Shown here piece by piece: positions 1 through 6,693 of a stretch of 14,788 nt of DNA (position 1 is its first letter; the number at the start of each line of letters is the position of its first letter). The position numbers and the translations under genes were made by a program. Source of the stretch: CAYLTX01 sp046545675 (GTDB lineage Bacteria > Myxococcota_A > Bradymonadia > Bradymonadales > Bradymonadaceae); contig JBKGZI010000101.1 in NCBI GenBank assembly GCA_046545675.1, positions 1 through 14,788 of the forward strand, given 5' to 3'. The notes under the pieces were generated by a model. It was given only the letters and a program-made list of their open reading frames with translations, searched no databases and was not told the DNA's origin.

Positions 1-47
1 TGCCGGAAGACCCCGGCGAGGTTTATCCCGCCGGTGAACAAGCTTGG
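1..47 (-). repeat. Diverged inverted copy of the 41-bp hairpin repeat
   Basis: Read on the minus strand, this segment repeats the layout of the two identical copies at 430-470 and 498-538. The block at 33-47 matches their opening 15 bases with a single mismatch. It is followed by a short hairpin (CCGGCG at 13-18 pairing with CGCCGG at 29-34) and then by a GGGGTCT-like block at 8-14. The middle is diverged in sequence but still palindromic, so structure seems better kept than sequence. The element may extend beyond the window edge. Confidence 0.55.
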
Positions 48-85
48 GTGAGCTACAGCGCGACCCCCCTCCTGCACCTGCTCAC

Positions 86-146
86 GGCGCGATCTGCAAA
101 ATAGTTCGCAACGATTTGCCGAAATTTCCGATAACCATAATGAGGG
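86..146 (-). repeat. Dispersed element, copy A
   Basis: The first block (86-117) matches 6093-6124 at 25 of 32 positions. Both copies then share TTTGCCGAAA (115-124 here, 6132-6141 there) and TGAGGG (141-146 here, 6149-6154 there). Copy B has roughly ten extra bases between the two blocks. On the minus strand both copies read KSLRTI[L/F][Q/K][I/V]AP in one frame. Five of the seven mismatches are at third codon positions, two at first and none at second. In this copy a stop codon follows directly. It is either a decayed coding fragment or a small dispersed intergenic element. Confidence 0.6.
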
Positions 147-429
147 CTCCAGGGAAACCTCGCGCCGCACAAATGTGCGAAACGAGGTCCACACGCGGCG
201 TCTCACCCAGCGTCGCGTAGAAGTCAGATAATACGAGCCCCACGGACTGCGCACCGTTTGATTTGACCATCCCGGCCTGGCTGCCCCCTCTACACGGCAC
301 GAAAGAGGGGGCGGCGGAGGCACTGCCGGGGTATGTCTTGGTTGGTTTTTGGGGGCGGGAGCCAGGCTCCCACGGTGGGTCAGTTGGGCGAAAAATATGG
401 TGTTTTCGGCGAAGTTACGACTAGCCCGC

Positions 430-470
430 CCAAGCTGGTTCACCTGCCGGTCAAGCCGGCAGGGGTCTCG
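430..470 (+). repeat. 41-bp hairpin repeat, copy 1
   Basis: Identical over 41 bases to 498-538. It contains a perfect 7-bp hairpin, CTGCCGG (444-450), loop TCAAG, CCGGCAG (456-462). The bases before it (GCGAAGTTACGACTAGC-like) also resemble those before copy 2 (GCGAGGTCGCAACTAGC-like), so the real unit is about 68 bp and is repeated in tandem. No T-run follows the hairpin. Its position just downstream of a broken minus-strand gene fits a small dispersed repeat better than a terminator. Confidence 0.85.
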
Positions 471-497
471 GGGAGGCGGCGAGGTCGCAACTAGCTG

Positions 498-538
498 CCA
501 AGCTGGTTCACCTGCCGGTCAAGCCGGCAGGGGTCTCG
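498..538 (+). repeat. 41-bp hairpin repeat, copy 2
   Basis: A perfect copy of 430-470, including the 7-bp stem (CTGCCGG at 512-518 and CCGGCAG at 524-530). Complete identity alongside a diverged third copy at the window edge suggests a recent local duplication. It ends 13 bp before the stop codon of the minus-strand pseudogene, that is, immediately downstream of that gene in its reading direction. Confidence 0.85.
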
Positions 539-551
539 ACTACACCCACAC

Positions 552-1576
552 TCACGGAAACCCCCGCGTGACCCGATCAATCGGGGTGATGCCGCCGCTC
601 GGCCCCCGTATAGAGGCCGCCTCCCAAAAGGTGCCGGTGGTTTCGAGGAGCTTATTGGCGTGTTCGTGCTCGAGCTGTCCGTGAACGTAGATGCGCACGG
701 TGGCGTAGCTCTCGCCGAGCGTAGAGTCGCTGTAGTAGTAGGCGCCCACCCGATAATTGACCCGCTCGAGATCGCTGTGGTTGATATGCTCGGGCCCGGC
801 TCCGTTGGTATCATCGATATCCAAAGACGGATCTCCCACGGGTCCCCCGGGCCCCCAATCTGCAGTGGAGTTGCGCCAGAAGACATCCCACGGGGGGCGT
901 TCCAGTTGCCGTTTTCGTGCAGGTAGTGCAGGTCGATATCGCTGCCGAGTTCATCGGTCTGGTCGGGGTCGGCGGGCGTATCCCAGGTGAGCTGAACGGT
1001 GACGTCGCTGCCGCAGGCGCAGGCGTCGATCTCGATGATTGCCGTGCTCGAGCAGGAGGAGTCGGCGTCTCCAGCCGAGAAGACGCGCAGTTGGATGCGA
1101 TAGACGCCCACCAGGTCGAGAAATAGCTTCGGATTCTCCACCGAGCTATCGGGCACGAGCCGCTGCGTCGAGCCGACCGGGCGCTCGACGATGCTCCATT
1201 CGTAGCGGGCGATGTCGCCGGTGCTCGGGCCGGCGTCAAATTCGATGGTCTCCAGCGGTATGGTCGTGATCGAGTCGGTCTGCCATTCGCCTCGCTGCAC
1301 GCGGGCTCGCGGCAGCGCCTGCGGACACTCCATGCGATCATTTGCATCGGGCTCGCGGTCGGCGTCGACGCGCTCGAAATTGCCTTCGGCGTCGACCGGC
1401 TCGAAATTGCCGCCAGTGTCTGGCCGGGACTCGCCAGGAGTCTCGCCATCGGGCGCAGACGCGTCTGGGTGTGCGCGTGATGGCGCAAACCTCACGTTTC
1501 GCCGACTCGAGCATCCACGGCTGGACTCACCCGCCCGAATGAACCATATTCGCCATCGGTTCACGTAAGCGGCCAC
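552..1576 (-). pseudogene. Frameshifted PKD-like/DUF2135-like surface protein gene
   Basis: Two minus-strand frames together make one protein. The upstream frame covers an acidic linker with a repeated GNFExVDA unit. It then gives a PKD/Ig-like domain (from about RARVQRGEWQTDSITTIPLE to STAIIEID) and the start of a second domain (VQLTWDTPADPDQTDELG, then DIDLHYLHENGNWNAP). At the G6 run at 892-897 (C6 in the coding sense) the sensible reading moves to another frame. It continues as PWDVFWRNSTADWGPGG, GDPSLDIDDTNGAGPEHIN and SYATVRIYVHGQLEHEH, and stops at 552-554. One extra C, or loss of two, restores the whole protein. The DxDLH...PNG-like core resembles the DUF2135/YfaP fold (weak, by eye). 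Such proteins are normally exported lipoproteins, but no signal peptide or lipobox is visible at the 5' end, and the nominal GTG start at 1576 is not credible. The gene is probably 5'-truncated as well as frameshifted. A sequencing error in the homopolymer could explain the shift but not the missing signal. Confidence 0.8.
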
Positions 1577-1587
1577 TCAGGTTGTCC

Positions 1588-1593
1588 AAAGGA
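1588..1593 (+). promoter_or_regulatory. Ribosome binding site of metH
   Basis: AAAGGA lies 9 bases before the ATG at 1603. It supports that start over the in-frame TTG at 1582, which sits upstream of the site itself. The adjoining sequence to about 1490 shows no convincing -35/-10 pair, cobalamin riboswitch or SAM riboswitch. Confidence 0.65.
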
Positions 1594-1602
1594 AACAAGA
1601 CC

Positions 1603-4600
1603 ATGACGACTCGCGACATAGAAAAGTTGCTTCAAGAACGCATCCTCGTGCTCGACGGCGCGATGGGAACGATGATCCAGCGCCACGATCTGACCGAGGA
1701 GGACTTCCGCGGCGAGCGCTTTGCCGATCACCCGGACGAGCTCAAGGGCAATAACGACTTCTTGGTGCTCACCCAGCCCGAGCTCATCGAGGGCATTCAC
1801 CGGGCGTATCTGGAGGCGGGCGCCGACATCATCGAGACCAATACGTTCAGCGCGCAGCGCGTCTCGATGGCCGATTACGGGGTCGAGGAGCACGTCTACG
1901 AGATGAACGTCGAGGCGGCCAAGGTCGCCCGTCGCGCGGCCGACAAGATGACCGAAAAGACCCCCGACAAGCCGCGCCTGGTCGCCGGCGCCATCGGGCC
2001 GACCAACCGGACGCTGTCGCTGTCGCCCGACGTGACCGACCCGACCTTCCGGGCGATCAGCTTCGACGAGCTCGAGGACGCCTACGTCGAGCAGGTGCGC
2101 GGGCTGGTCGACGGGGGCGTGGACTTGCTGCTGGTCGAGACGATCTTCGACACCCTCAACGCCAAGGCGGCGATCACCGCCATCCAGAAGGTGCTGGGCG
2201 AGAAGGACGTCGACATCCCGCTGATCATCTCGGTGACCATCACCGACCAGAGCGGGCGCACGCTTTCGGGCCAGACCATCGAGGCGTTTTGGATCTCGAT
2301 CGAGCACGCCGAGCCGCTATTGGTCGGGCTGAATTGCTCGCTGGGCCCTAAGGAGATGCGCCCGCATATGGAGGCGCTCAGTGAGATCGCCTCGACCTAT
2401 ACGAGCTGCTATCCGAACGCCGGACTGCCCAATGAATTTGGCGAGTACGATGAGTCGCCCGCCGAGATGGCCGATGTGCTGCGCGACTACGCCGCCGAGG
2501 GTTGGCTGAACGTGGTCGGCGGCTGTTGCGGTACCGGCCCCGAGCATATCGAGGCGTTCGCCGAGATGGCCGCGGAGTTTCCGCCCAGAGAGGTGCCCGA
2601 GCCGATGCCCTACACTCGCTATGCGGGGCTCGAGCCGCTGGTCATCCGGCCGGACTCCAACTTCATCATGATCGGTGAGCGCACCAACGTGGCCGGCTCG
2701 CGGCGTTTTCGGCGCCTGATCAAAAATGGTGAGTTCGAAGAGGCCGTGCGTGTCGCCCGTGGGCAGGTCGACGGCGGGGCGAATATCATCGACATCAATA
2801 TGGACGAGGGGCTGCTCGACAGCGAGAAGGTGATGACCACCTTCCTCAATATCATCGCCACCGAGCCGGATATCGCGCGCGTGCCGATCATGATCGACAG
2901 CTCGAAGTTCTCGGTGCTCGAGGCGGGCCTCAAATGCGTCCAGGGCAAGGCGGTCGTCAACTCGATCAGCCTCAAAGAGGGCGAAGAGGCCTTCAAAGCC
3001 CAGGCTCGCCGGGTGCGTCAATTCGGCGCGGCGGTGGTGGTCATGGGCTTCGACGAGGAGGGCCAGGCGACCAACGTCGAGCGTCGTATCGACATCGCCA
3101 AGCGCGCCTATCGCATCCTGACCGAGGAATGCGGCTTCGACGCGCGCGATATCATCTTTGATCCGAATATCCTGACGGTCGCCACCGGCATGGCCGAGCA
3201 TAACGACTACGGGATCAACTTCATCGAGGCGGTGCGCCAGATCAAAGAGCTCTTCCCGCAGGTCAAGACCACCGGCGGGGTGAGCAACGTGTCGTTCTCA
3301 TTCCGCGGCAATAATGTCGTCCGCGAGGCGATTCACGCGGCGTTTTTGTATCACGCCATCGACGCCGGACTCGACACGGGCATCGTCAATGCCGGCCAGC
3401 TCGCCGTCTACGACGACGTCGAAGACGAGCTCATGGAGCGCGTCGAGGACGTGCTCTGGAACCGGCGCGACGACGCCACCGATCGGCTCGTCGAGTACGC
3501 CGAGCGCTACAAAGGTCAGTCGACCGAGCGCACCGAGAGCCTCGAGTGGCGCGAGACATCCGTCGAGGAGCGGCTTCGCCACGCGCTTGTTCACGGCATC
3601 GATCGCTTCATCGAGGACGACGTCGAGGAGGCGCGCCAGAAGTACGAACGCCCGCTCGACGTCATCGAGGGGCCGCTGATGGAGGGCATGGGCGTGGTCG
3701 GCGACCTGTTCGGCGCCGGCAAGATGTTCTTGCCTCAGGTGGTCAAGAGCGCCCGCGCCATGAAGAAGGGCGTCGCTATCCTGCTGCCGTTTATGGAGGA
3801 AGAGGCCGAGGGCTCGAGCGATCAGGGCACCATCGTCCTGGCCACGGTCAAAGGCGACGTACACGACATCGGCAAAAATATCGTGGGCGTGGTCTTGGGC
3901 TGCAATAATTATAAGGTCGTCGACCTGGGCGTGATGGTCTCGGCCGACAAGATCTTGAAGACGGCCGTCGACGAGGACGCCGACTTTGTGGGGCTGAGCG
4001 GCCTGATCACGCCGTCTCTGGACGAGATGGTCCACGTGGCGCGCGAGATGCAGCGCCTCGAGATGGACGTCCCGCTGCTCATCGGCGGAGCGACCACCAG
4101 CCGGCGCCACACCGCGGTCAAGATCGCGCCGGTCTACGACGAGCCGGTCGTCCACGTCCAGGACGCCTCCCGGGTGACCAACGTGGCCAGCTCGCTCTTG
4201 AACCCGCTCAAGCGCGACGAGTTCATCCAGGACAATCTGGCGTTCCAGGAGCGCGACCGCAAGCTGCACGCCGGCCGCGCCGGTAGGACGCTGATCTCGC
4301 TCGAGGAGGCGCGCAAAAATCGCTTCGAGATCGAGTGGCGCGAAGAGGATATGGCCACGCCCAAGAATCTGGGCGTGCGCGCCCTCGAGGAGGTGTCGCT
4401 GGGGAGGCTTCGCGAGTATATCGACTGGACGCCGTTTTTCTTCTCCTGGGAGCTTCGCTACCCGTACCCGCAGATTTTGGAGCACGAGGAGTACGGCGAG
4501 GCGGCGCGCGAGCTCTTCGAGAACGCCCAGCGCATGCTCGACGACATCGTCCACAACCGCTGGCTGACGGCCAACGGCGTGTACGGCGTCTTCCCGGCCA

Positions 4601-5274
4601 ACGCCGACGGCGACGACATCTTGCTGTATACCGACGAGTCGCGCACGGAGGTCCGCGAGCGGCTTTGCATGCTGCGCCAGCAGCGGAAGCCGCGCGGCGA
4701 CCAGGCCGATATGTGTCTGTCCGATTTTGTCGCCCCCAAGGAGACCGGACTCGCCGATTATGTCGGCGGCTTTGCGGTCACGGGCGGCCTGGGGATCGAC
4801 GAGCTGGTCGCGCGCTACGAGGCGGAGAACGACGACTATAATAAAATCATGGCCAAGGTGCTCTCGGACCGGCTAGCCGAGGCGTTCGCGGAGTATCTGC
4901 ACGAAAAGGTGCGCCAGGAGCTCGGCTACGGCGAGGCCGAAGATCTGAGCAGCGACGACCTCATCGACGAGAAATACCGCGGCATCCGCCCGGCGCCGGG
5001 CTACCCCGCCTGCCCCGACCACACCGAAAAAGCCAAGCTCTGGGAGCTCTTAGACGTCGACAAAAACGCCGGCATCGAGCTCACCGACAGCTTCGCCATG
5101 CGGCCGGGCGGCTCGGTCAGTGGCTGGTATATCTCCCACCCCGAGGCGCGCTACTTCAACGTCGGCCTCATCGACCGCGACCAGGTCGAGGACTACGCCG
5201 AGCGAAAGGAGATGAGCGTGGCCGAGATCGAGCGCTGGCTGGCGTCGAATCTGGGCTATGAGCCGGGGCAGTAA
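1603..5274 (+). CDS. metH: Cobalamin-dependent methionine synthase
   Basis: Cytoplasmic enzyme that moves a methyl group from 5-methyltetrahydrofolate to homocysteine through methylcobalamin, giving methionine and tetrahydrofolate. The protein is 1223 residues, almost the length of E. coli MetH (1227), and all modules are present in order. The homocysteine/zinc domain (about 1-325) has the ligands Cys245 (GLNCSLGP) and Cys308-Cys309 (GGCCGT). The pterin-binding domain begins near FIMIGERTNVAGSRRF and runs to about 610. A helical cap domain follows at about 640-740. The B12 domain carries GDVHDIGKNIVG with the cobalt ligand His754. The C-terminal AdoMet reactivation domain has RPAPGYPACPDH at 1129-1140. 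No key residue is missing and no frameshift is seen. The ATG start is chosen for its ribosome binding site. It is divergent from the pseudogene to the left and convergent with purN, so it is probably transcribed alone. Long open frames antisense to it are GC-driven artefacts. Confidence 0.98.
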   Translation: MTTRDIEKLLQERILVLDGAMGTMIQRHDLTEEDFRGERFADHPDELKGNNDFLVLTQPELIEGIHRAYLEAGADIIETNTFSAQRVSMADYGVEEHVYEMNVEAAKVARRAADKMTEKTPDKPRLVAGAIGPTNRTLSLSPDVTDPTFRAISFDELEDAYVEQVRGLVDGGVDLLLVETIFDTLNAKAAITAIQKVLGEKDVDIPLIISVTITDQSGRTLSGQTIEAFWISIEHAEPLLVGLNCSLGPKEMRPHMEALSEIASTYTSCYPNAGLPNEFGEYDESPAEMADVLRDYAAEGWLNVVGGCCGTGPEHIEAFAEMAAEFPPREVPEPMPYTRYAGLEPLVIRPDSNFIMIGERTNVAGSRRFRRLIKNGEFEEAVRVARGQVDGGANIIDINMDEGLLDSEKVMTTFLNIIATEPDIARVPIMIDSSKFSVLEAGLKCVQGKAVVNSISLKEGEEAFKAQARRVRQFGAAVVVMGFDEEGQATNVERRIDIAKRAYRILTEECGFDARDIIFDPNILTVATGMAEHNDYGINFIEAVRQIKELFPQVKTTGGVSNVSFSFRGNNVVREAIHAAFLYHAIDAGLDTGIVNAGQLAVYDDVEDELMERVEDVLWNRRDDATDRLVEYAERYKGQSTERTESLEWRETSVEERLRHALVHGIDRFIEDDVEEARQKYERPLDVIEGPLMEGMGVVGDLFGAGKMFLPQVVKSARAMKKGVAILLPFMEEEAEGSSDQGTIVLATVKGDVHDIGKNIVGVVLGCNNYKVVDLGVMVSADKILKTAVDEDADFVGLSGLITPSLDEMVHVAREMQRLEMDVPLLIGGATTSRRHTAVKIAPVYDEPVVHVQDASRVTNVASSLLNPLKRDEFIQDNLAFQERDRKLHAGRAGRTLISLEEARKNRFEIEWREEDMATPKNLGVRALEEVSLGRLREYIDWTPFFFSWELRYPYPQILEHEEYGEAARELFENAQRMLDDIVHNRWLTANGVYGVFPANADGDDILLYTDESRTEVRERLCMLRQQRKPRGDQADMCLSDFVAPKETGLADYVGGFAVTGGLGIDELVARYEAENDDYNKIMAKVLSDRLAEAFAEYLHEKVRQELGYGEAEDLSSDDLIDEKYRGIRPAPGYPACPDHTEKAKLWELLDVDKNAGIELTDSFAMRPGGSVSGWYISHPEARYFNVGLIDRDQVEDYAERKEMSVAEIERWLASNLGYEPGQ

Positions 5275-5283
5275 GGCGGGCTT

Positions 5284-5334
5284 GGGGCGGTACTGCGGGC
5301 TTGGGGCTTGGGGCTTGGGGCTCGAGGCTTGGGG
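5284..5334 (+). repeat. G-rich heptamer array with G-quadruplex pattern
   Basis: The 105-bp gap between convergent metH and purN is filled largely by imperfect copies of GGGGCTT, period 7. The tracts GGG (5297-5299) and GGGG (5303-5306, 5310-5313, 5317-5320) are separated by 3-base loops, which fits the canonical G3+N1-7 quadruplex pattern. A further GGGG sits at 5331-5334. It may act as a structure-based terminator or transcription roadblock between convergent genes. That role is inference; no conventional hairpin with a T-run was found here. Confidence 0.75.
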
Positions 5335-5379
5335 AAAGGCAGCTTCAAGCCCCACGCTCTATTTGGGCCTCTGTTGGGA

Positions 5380-6006
5380 TCAGCGCGTGGCGTTGACGGC
5401 CAGGGCGATGCCGCGCGGGTACAAGATGTGCTCTTGGGTCTGGATGCGAGCGTGGAGGGTGTCGGGGGTGTCGTCGGGATGGACCGGCACGGCCGCCTGG
5501 GCGATGATCGGGCCGGCGTCGACCGCCGGGACCACGTGGTGGACGGTCACGCCGGTGATCTTGACGCCCGCCTCCAGCGCCTGCTCCACGGCCCGCAACC
5601 CGCGGAAGCTAGGCAGCAGGCTGGGGTGGATATTCAGGATGCGCTCGCGATATGCCTCGATGAACCCCGGCGTCACCAGCCGCATCCAACCCGCCATCAC
5701 CACCCACTCGACCTCGTGGGCCCGCAGCACCTCGACGACCCTCTCGTCGAAAGTCTCTCTCGACCCAAACTCGCGGTGGTCGACCAGTTCGGCCTCGACC
5801 CCGTGGCTCGCCGCGACCTCGAACGCGCCGGCGCCCGGATTATTACACACCAGACAGGCCACCTCGGCCTCGAGCGCGCCACCGTCGACCTCGCTCGCGA
5901 TGGCGTCGAAGTTGGTGCCGCTGCCGGAGGCTAATATGCCTAGACGTGGTGGGGGGCCGGGGATGGGCGGGATCTGTGAGAGGTTTGGGGAGGTTAGGGA
6001 CGTCAT
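5380..6006 (-). CDS. purN: Phosphoribosylglycinamide formyltransferase (GAR transformylase)
   Basis: Third step of de novo purine synthesis: it formylates glycinamide ribonucleotide using 10-formyltetrahydrofolate, in the cytoplasm. The 208-residue protein shows the family landmarks. These are a phosphate-binding start LGILASGSGTNFDAI (22-36), MAGWMRLV (104-111), the catalytic Asn125 and His127 in NIHPSLLPSF, and the catalytic Asp163 in the HHVVPAVDAGPII segment (E. coli equivalents Asn106, His108, Asp144). It has a 20-residue Ser/Pro-rich N-terminal extension compared with E. coli PurN, whose fold starts almost at residue 1. No in-frame start nearer the fold was found. The Shine-Dalgarno signal is weak. 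An octamer array lies 20 bp upstream of the start, and copy B of the dispersed element sits in the leader. It is convergent with metH, and no other purine gene is adjacent. Confidence 0.95.
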   Translation of the reverse strand: MTSLTSPNLSQIPPIPGPPPRLGILASGSGTNFDAIASEVDGGALEAEVACLVCNNPGAGAFEVAASHGVEAELVDHREFGSRETFDERVVEVLRAHEVEWVVMAGWMRLVTPGFIEAYRERILNIHPSLLPSFRGLRAVEQALEAGVKITGVTVHHVVPAVDAGPIIAQAAVPVHPDDTPDTLHARIQTQEHILYPRGIALAVNATR

Positions 6007-6025
6007 GGGTCTTACCCGGCAAGAT

Positions 6026-6057
6026 AGTGAGAGAGTGAGAGAGTGAGAGAGTTAGAG
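6026..6057 (-). repeat. Octamer tandem repeat, left of the four-helix-bundle gene
   Basis: Four period-8 units on the plus strand: AGTGAGAG at 6026, 6034 and 6042, then AGTTAGAG at 6050. On the minus strand they read CTCTAACT then three CTCTCACT. This is the same unit family, in opposite orientation, as the arrays at 6588-6620 and 6645-6684. It lies 20 bp upstream of the purN start, so changes in copy number could affect the purN leader. Confidence 0.85.
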
Positions 6058-6092
6058 GAATGGCTCTGAAATCGGGCCTTGAGGGAGCGCTT

Positions 6093-6154
6093 GGGGCGAC
6101 TTTGAAAATTGTGCGCAACGATTTGGGCGTGTTTGCCGAAAACTAGAGTGAGGG
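6093..6154 (-). repeat. Dispersed element, copy B
   Basis: Partner of copy A at 86-146 (25/32 identity in the first block, then shared TTTGCCGAAA and TGAGGG). On the minus strand it reads KSLRTIFKVAP within a frame that is open from a TAG near 6148 through the octamer array and into purN in another phase. On the plus strand it ends 41 bp before the four-helix-bundle start codon. It is therefore positioned in the leaders of two divergent genes. Confidence 0.6.
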
Positions 6155-6195
6155 TTGTTTCGATGACTTACGGCAAATACTGAAATGGAGATATT

Positions 6196-6573
6196 ATGGC
6201 TGCCAAGAAACCTGTCAGCAAGAAGCCTCATGAGGATTGGCCGATTTGGAAGTTGGGCATGCGGCTTACGATCGAGGTGTATAGGGCGACGGAGGACTTG
6301 CCTTCGAAGGAAATGTACGGCTTCCAGTCTCAAATGCGGCGTGCTGCGCTGTCCATTCCGTCGAATATCGCCGAAGGCGCCGGCCGTCGGACCCAGGGCG
6401 ACCTACGGCGCTTTCTCTGCAACGCGCGAGGTTCGCTGAGCGAGTTGGAGACCCAGATCAAGCTCACCAAGTACCTCAAGCTGCTAGATGGTGAAGTCGT
6501 CGACCACCTTCTCGAGACCAGCGGCCATCTCAGCCGCGCCCTCCAAGCCTTCATCGACAAAATCAACGTATGA
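6196..6573 (+). CDS. Four-helix-bundle protein, 23S rRNA intervening-sequence family
   Basis: The 125-residue protein matches the S23/IVP family (Pfam PF05635, TIGR02436). It has LPSKEMYGFQSQMRRAALSI followed by PSNIAEGAGRR at about 35-65, then DLRRFLCNARGSLSELETQI at 69-88. The rest is helical, ending near 122. Members are small four-helix bundles first noticed inside 23S rRNA intervening sequences; relatives include the Avd accessory proteins of diversity-generating retroelements. Here there is no rRNA or reverse transcriptase in view, so it is an orphan copy of unknown function. The Lys-rich start (MAAKKPVSKK) suits nucleic-acid binding, which is inference. GGAG at 6187-6190, five bases before the ATG, supports this start. 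The gene is bracketed by inverted octamer arrays, and its TGA is the first base group of the right-hand composite repeat. Confidence 0.93.
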   Translation: MAAKKPVSKKPHEDWPIWKLGMRLTIEVYRATEDLPSKEMYGFQSQMRRAALSIPSNIAEGAGRRTQGDLRRFLCNARGSLSELETQIKLTKYLKLLDGEVVDHLLETSGHLSRALQAFIDKINV

Positions 6574-6693
6574 GAGCCGTTGCCGTATCTAACTCTCTAA
6601 CTTTCTAACTTTCTCACTCTCTGCCGTTCAGAGCAGTTGCCGTTTCTAACTCTCTAACTCTCTAACTCTCTAACTTTCTCACTCTCTGCCGTT
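6573..6693 (+). repeat. Composite tandem repeat built on an octamer array
   Basis: Two copies of a larger unit, 6573-6628 and 6630-6693. Each begins AGAGCxGTTGCCGT, continues with TCTAACTC-type octamers (four at 6588-6619, five at 6645-6684), and ends TCTCACTCTCTGCCGTT. The copies differ by one octamer, as expected from slippage. The second copy overlaps the end of fetB, whose last four codons and TGA (6679-6693) are repeat sequence. This array and the one at 6026-6057 bracket the four-helix-bundle gene in inverted orientation. Confidence 0.9.

Larger units (their letters stand above)
1..551. other. Gene-free, repeat-rich intergenic region
   Basis: No convincing coding sequence is visible in these 551 bases. 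The region holds two identical hairpin repeats, one diverged inverted copy and one copy of a dispersed element. It also has two plain inverted repeats: GCCCCCTC at 283-290 with GAGGGGGC at 305-312, and GGGAGCC-A-GGCTCCC at 357-371. Neither inverted repeat is followed by a T-run on the strand where it would act as an intrinsic terminator. A 72-codon open frame on the minus strand (300-82, GTG start, no ribosome binding site) is probably chance, although its last codons coincide with the dispersed element. Confidence 0.6.

Noticed and set aside
82..300. 72-codon minus-strand frame near the left edge
   Set aside because: GTG start without ribosome binding site and no recognised domain; kept only as part of the dispersed-element observation.
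430..538. CRISPR array or integron attC sites
   Set aside because: Only two identical copies at 68-bp spacing with similar spacers and no cas genes; no paired R/L core sites of attC type and no integrase.
885..900. Programmed ribosomal frameshift at the G6 run
   Set aside because: No slippery heptamer with downstream stimulator was evident, and the gene also lacks its 5' signal region, so decay or sequencing error is simpler.
1582..1602. Upstream in-frame TTG as the metH start
   Set aside because: The AAAGGA ribosome binding site lies downstream of this codon and correctly spaced for the ATG at 1603.
1490..1602. Cobalamin or SAM riboswitch ahead of metH
   Set aside because: A GCCACT string is present, but no B12-box or SAM-I core could be assembled, and the leader is short.
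3298..4554. 418-codon open frame antisense to metH (and a similar one at 2317-3201)
   Set aside because: Fully inside a conserved gene on the other strand; no recognisable domain and no ribosome binding site.
6155..6181. Promoter TTGTTT-N15-AATACT before the four-helix-bundle gene
   Set aside because: The spacing is short and both boxes match poorly, so it was not listed as a feature.
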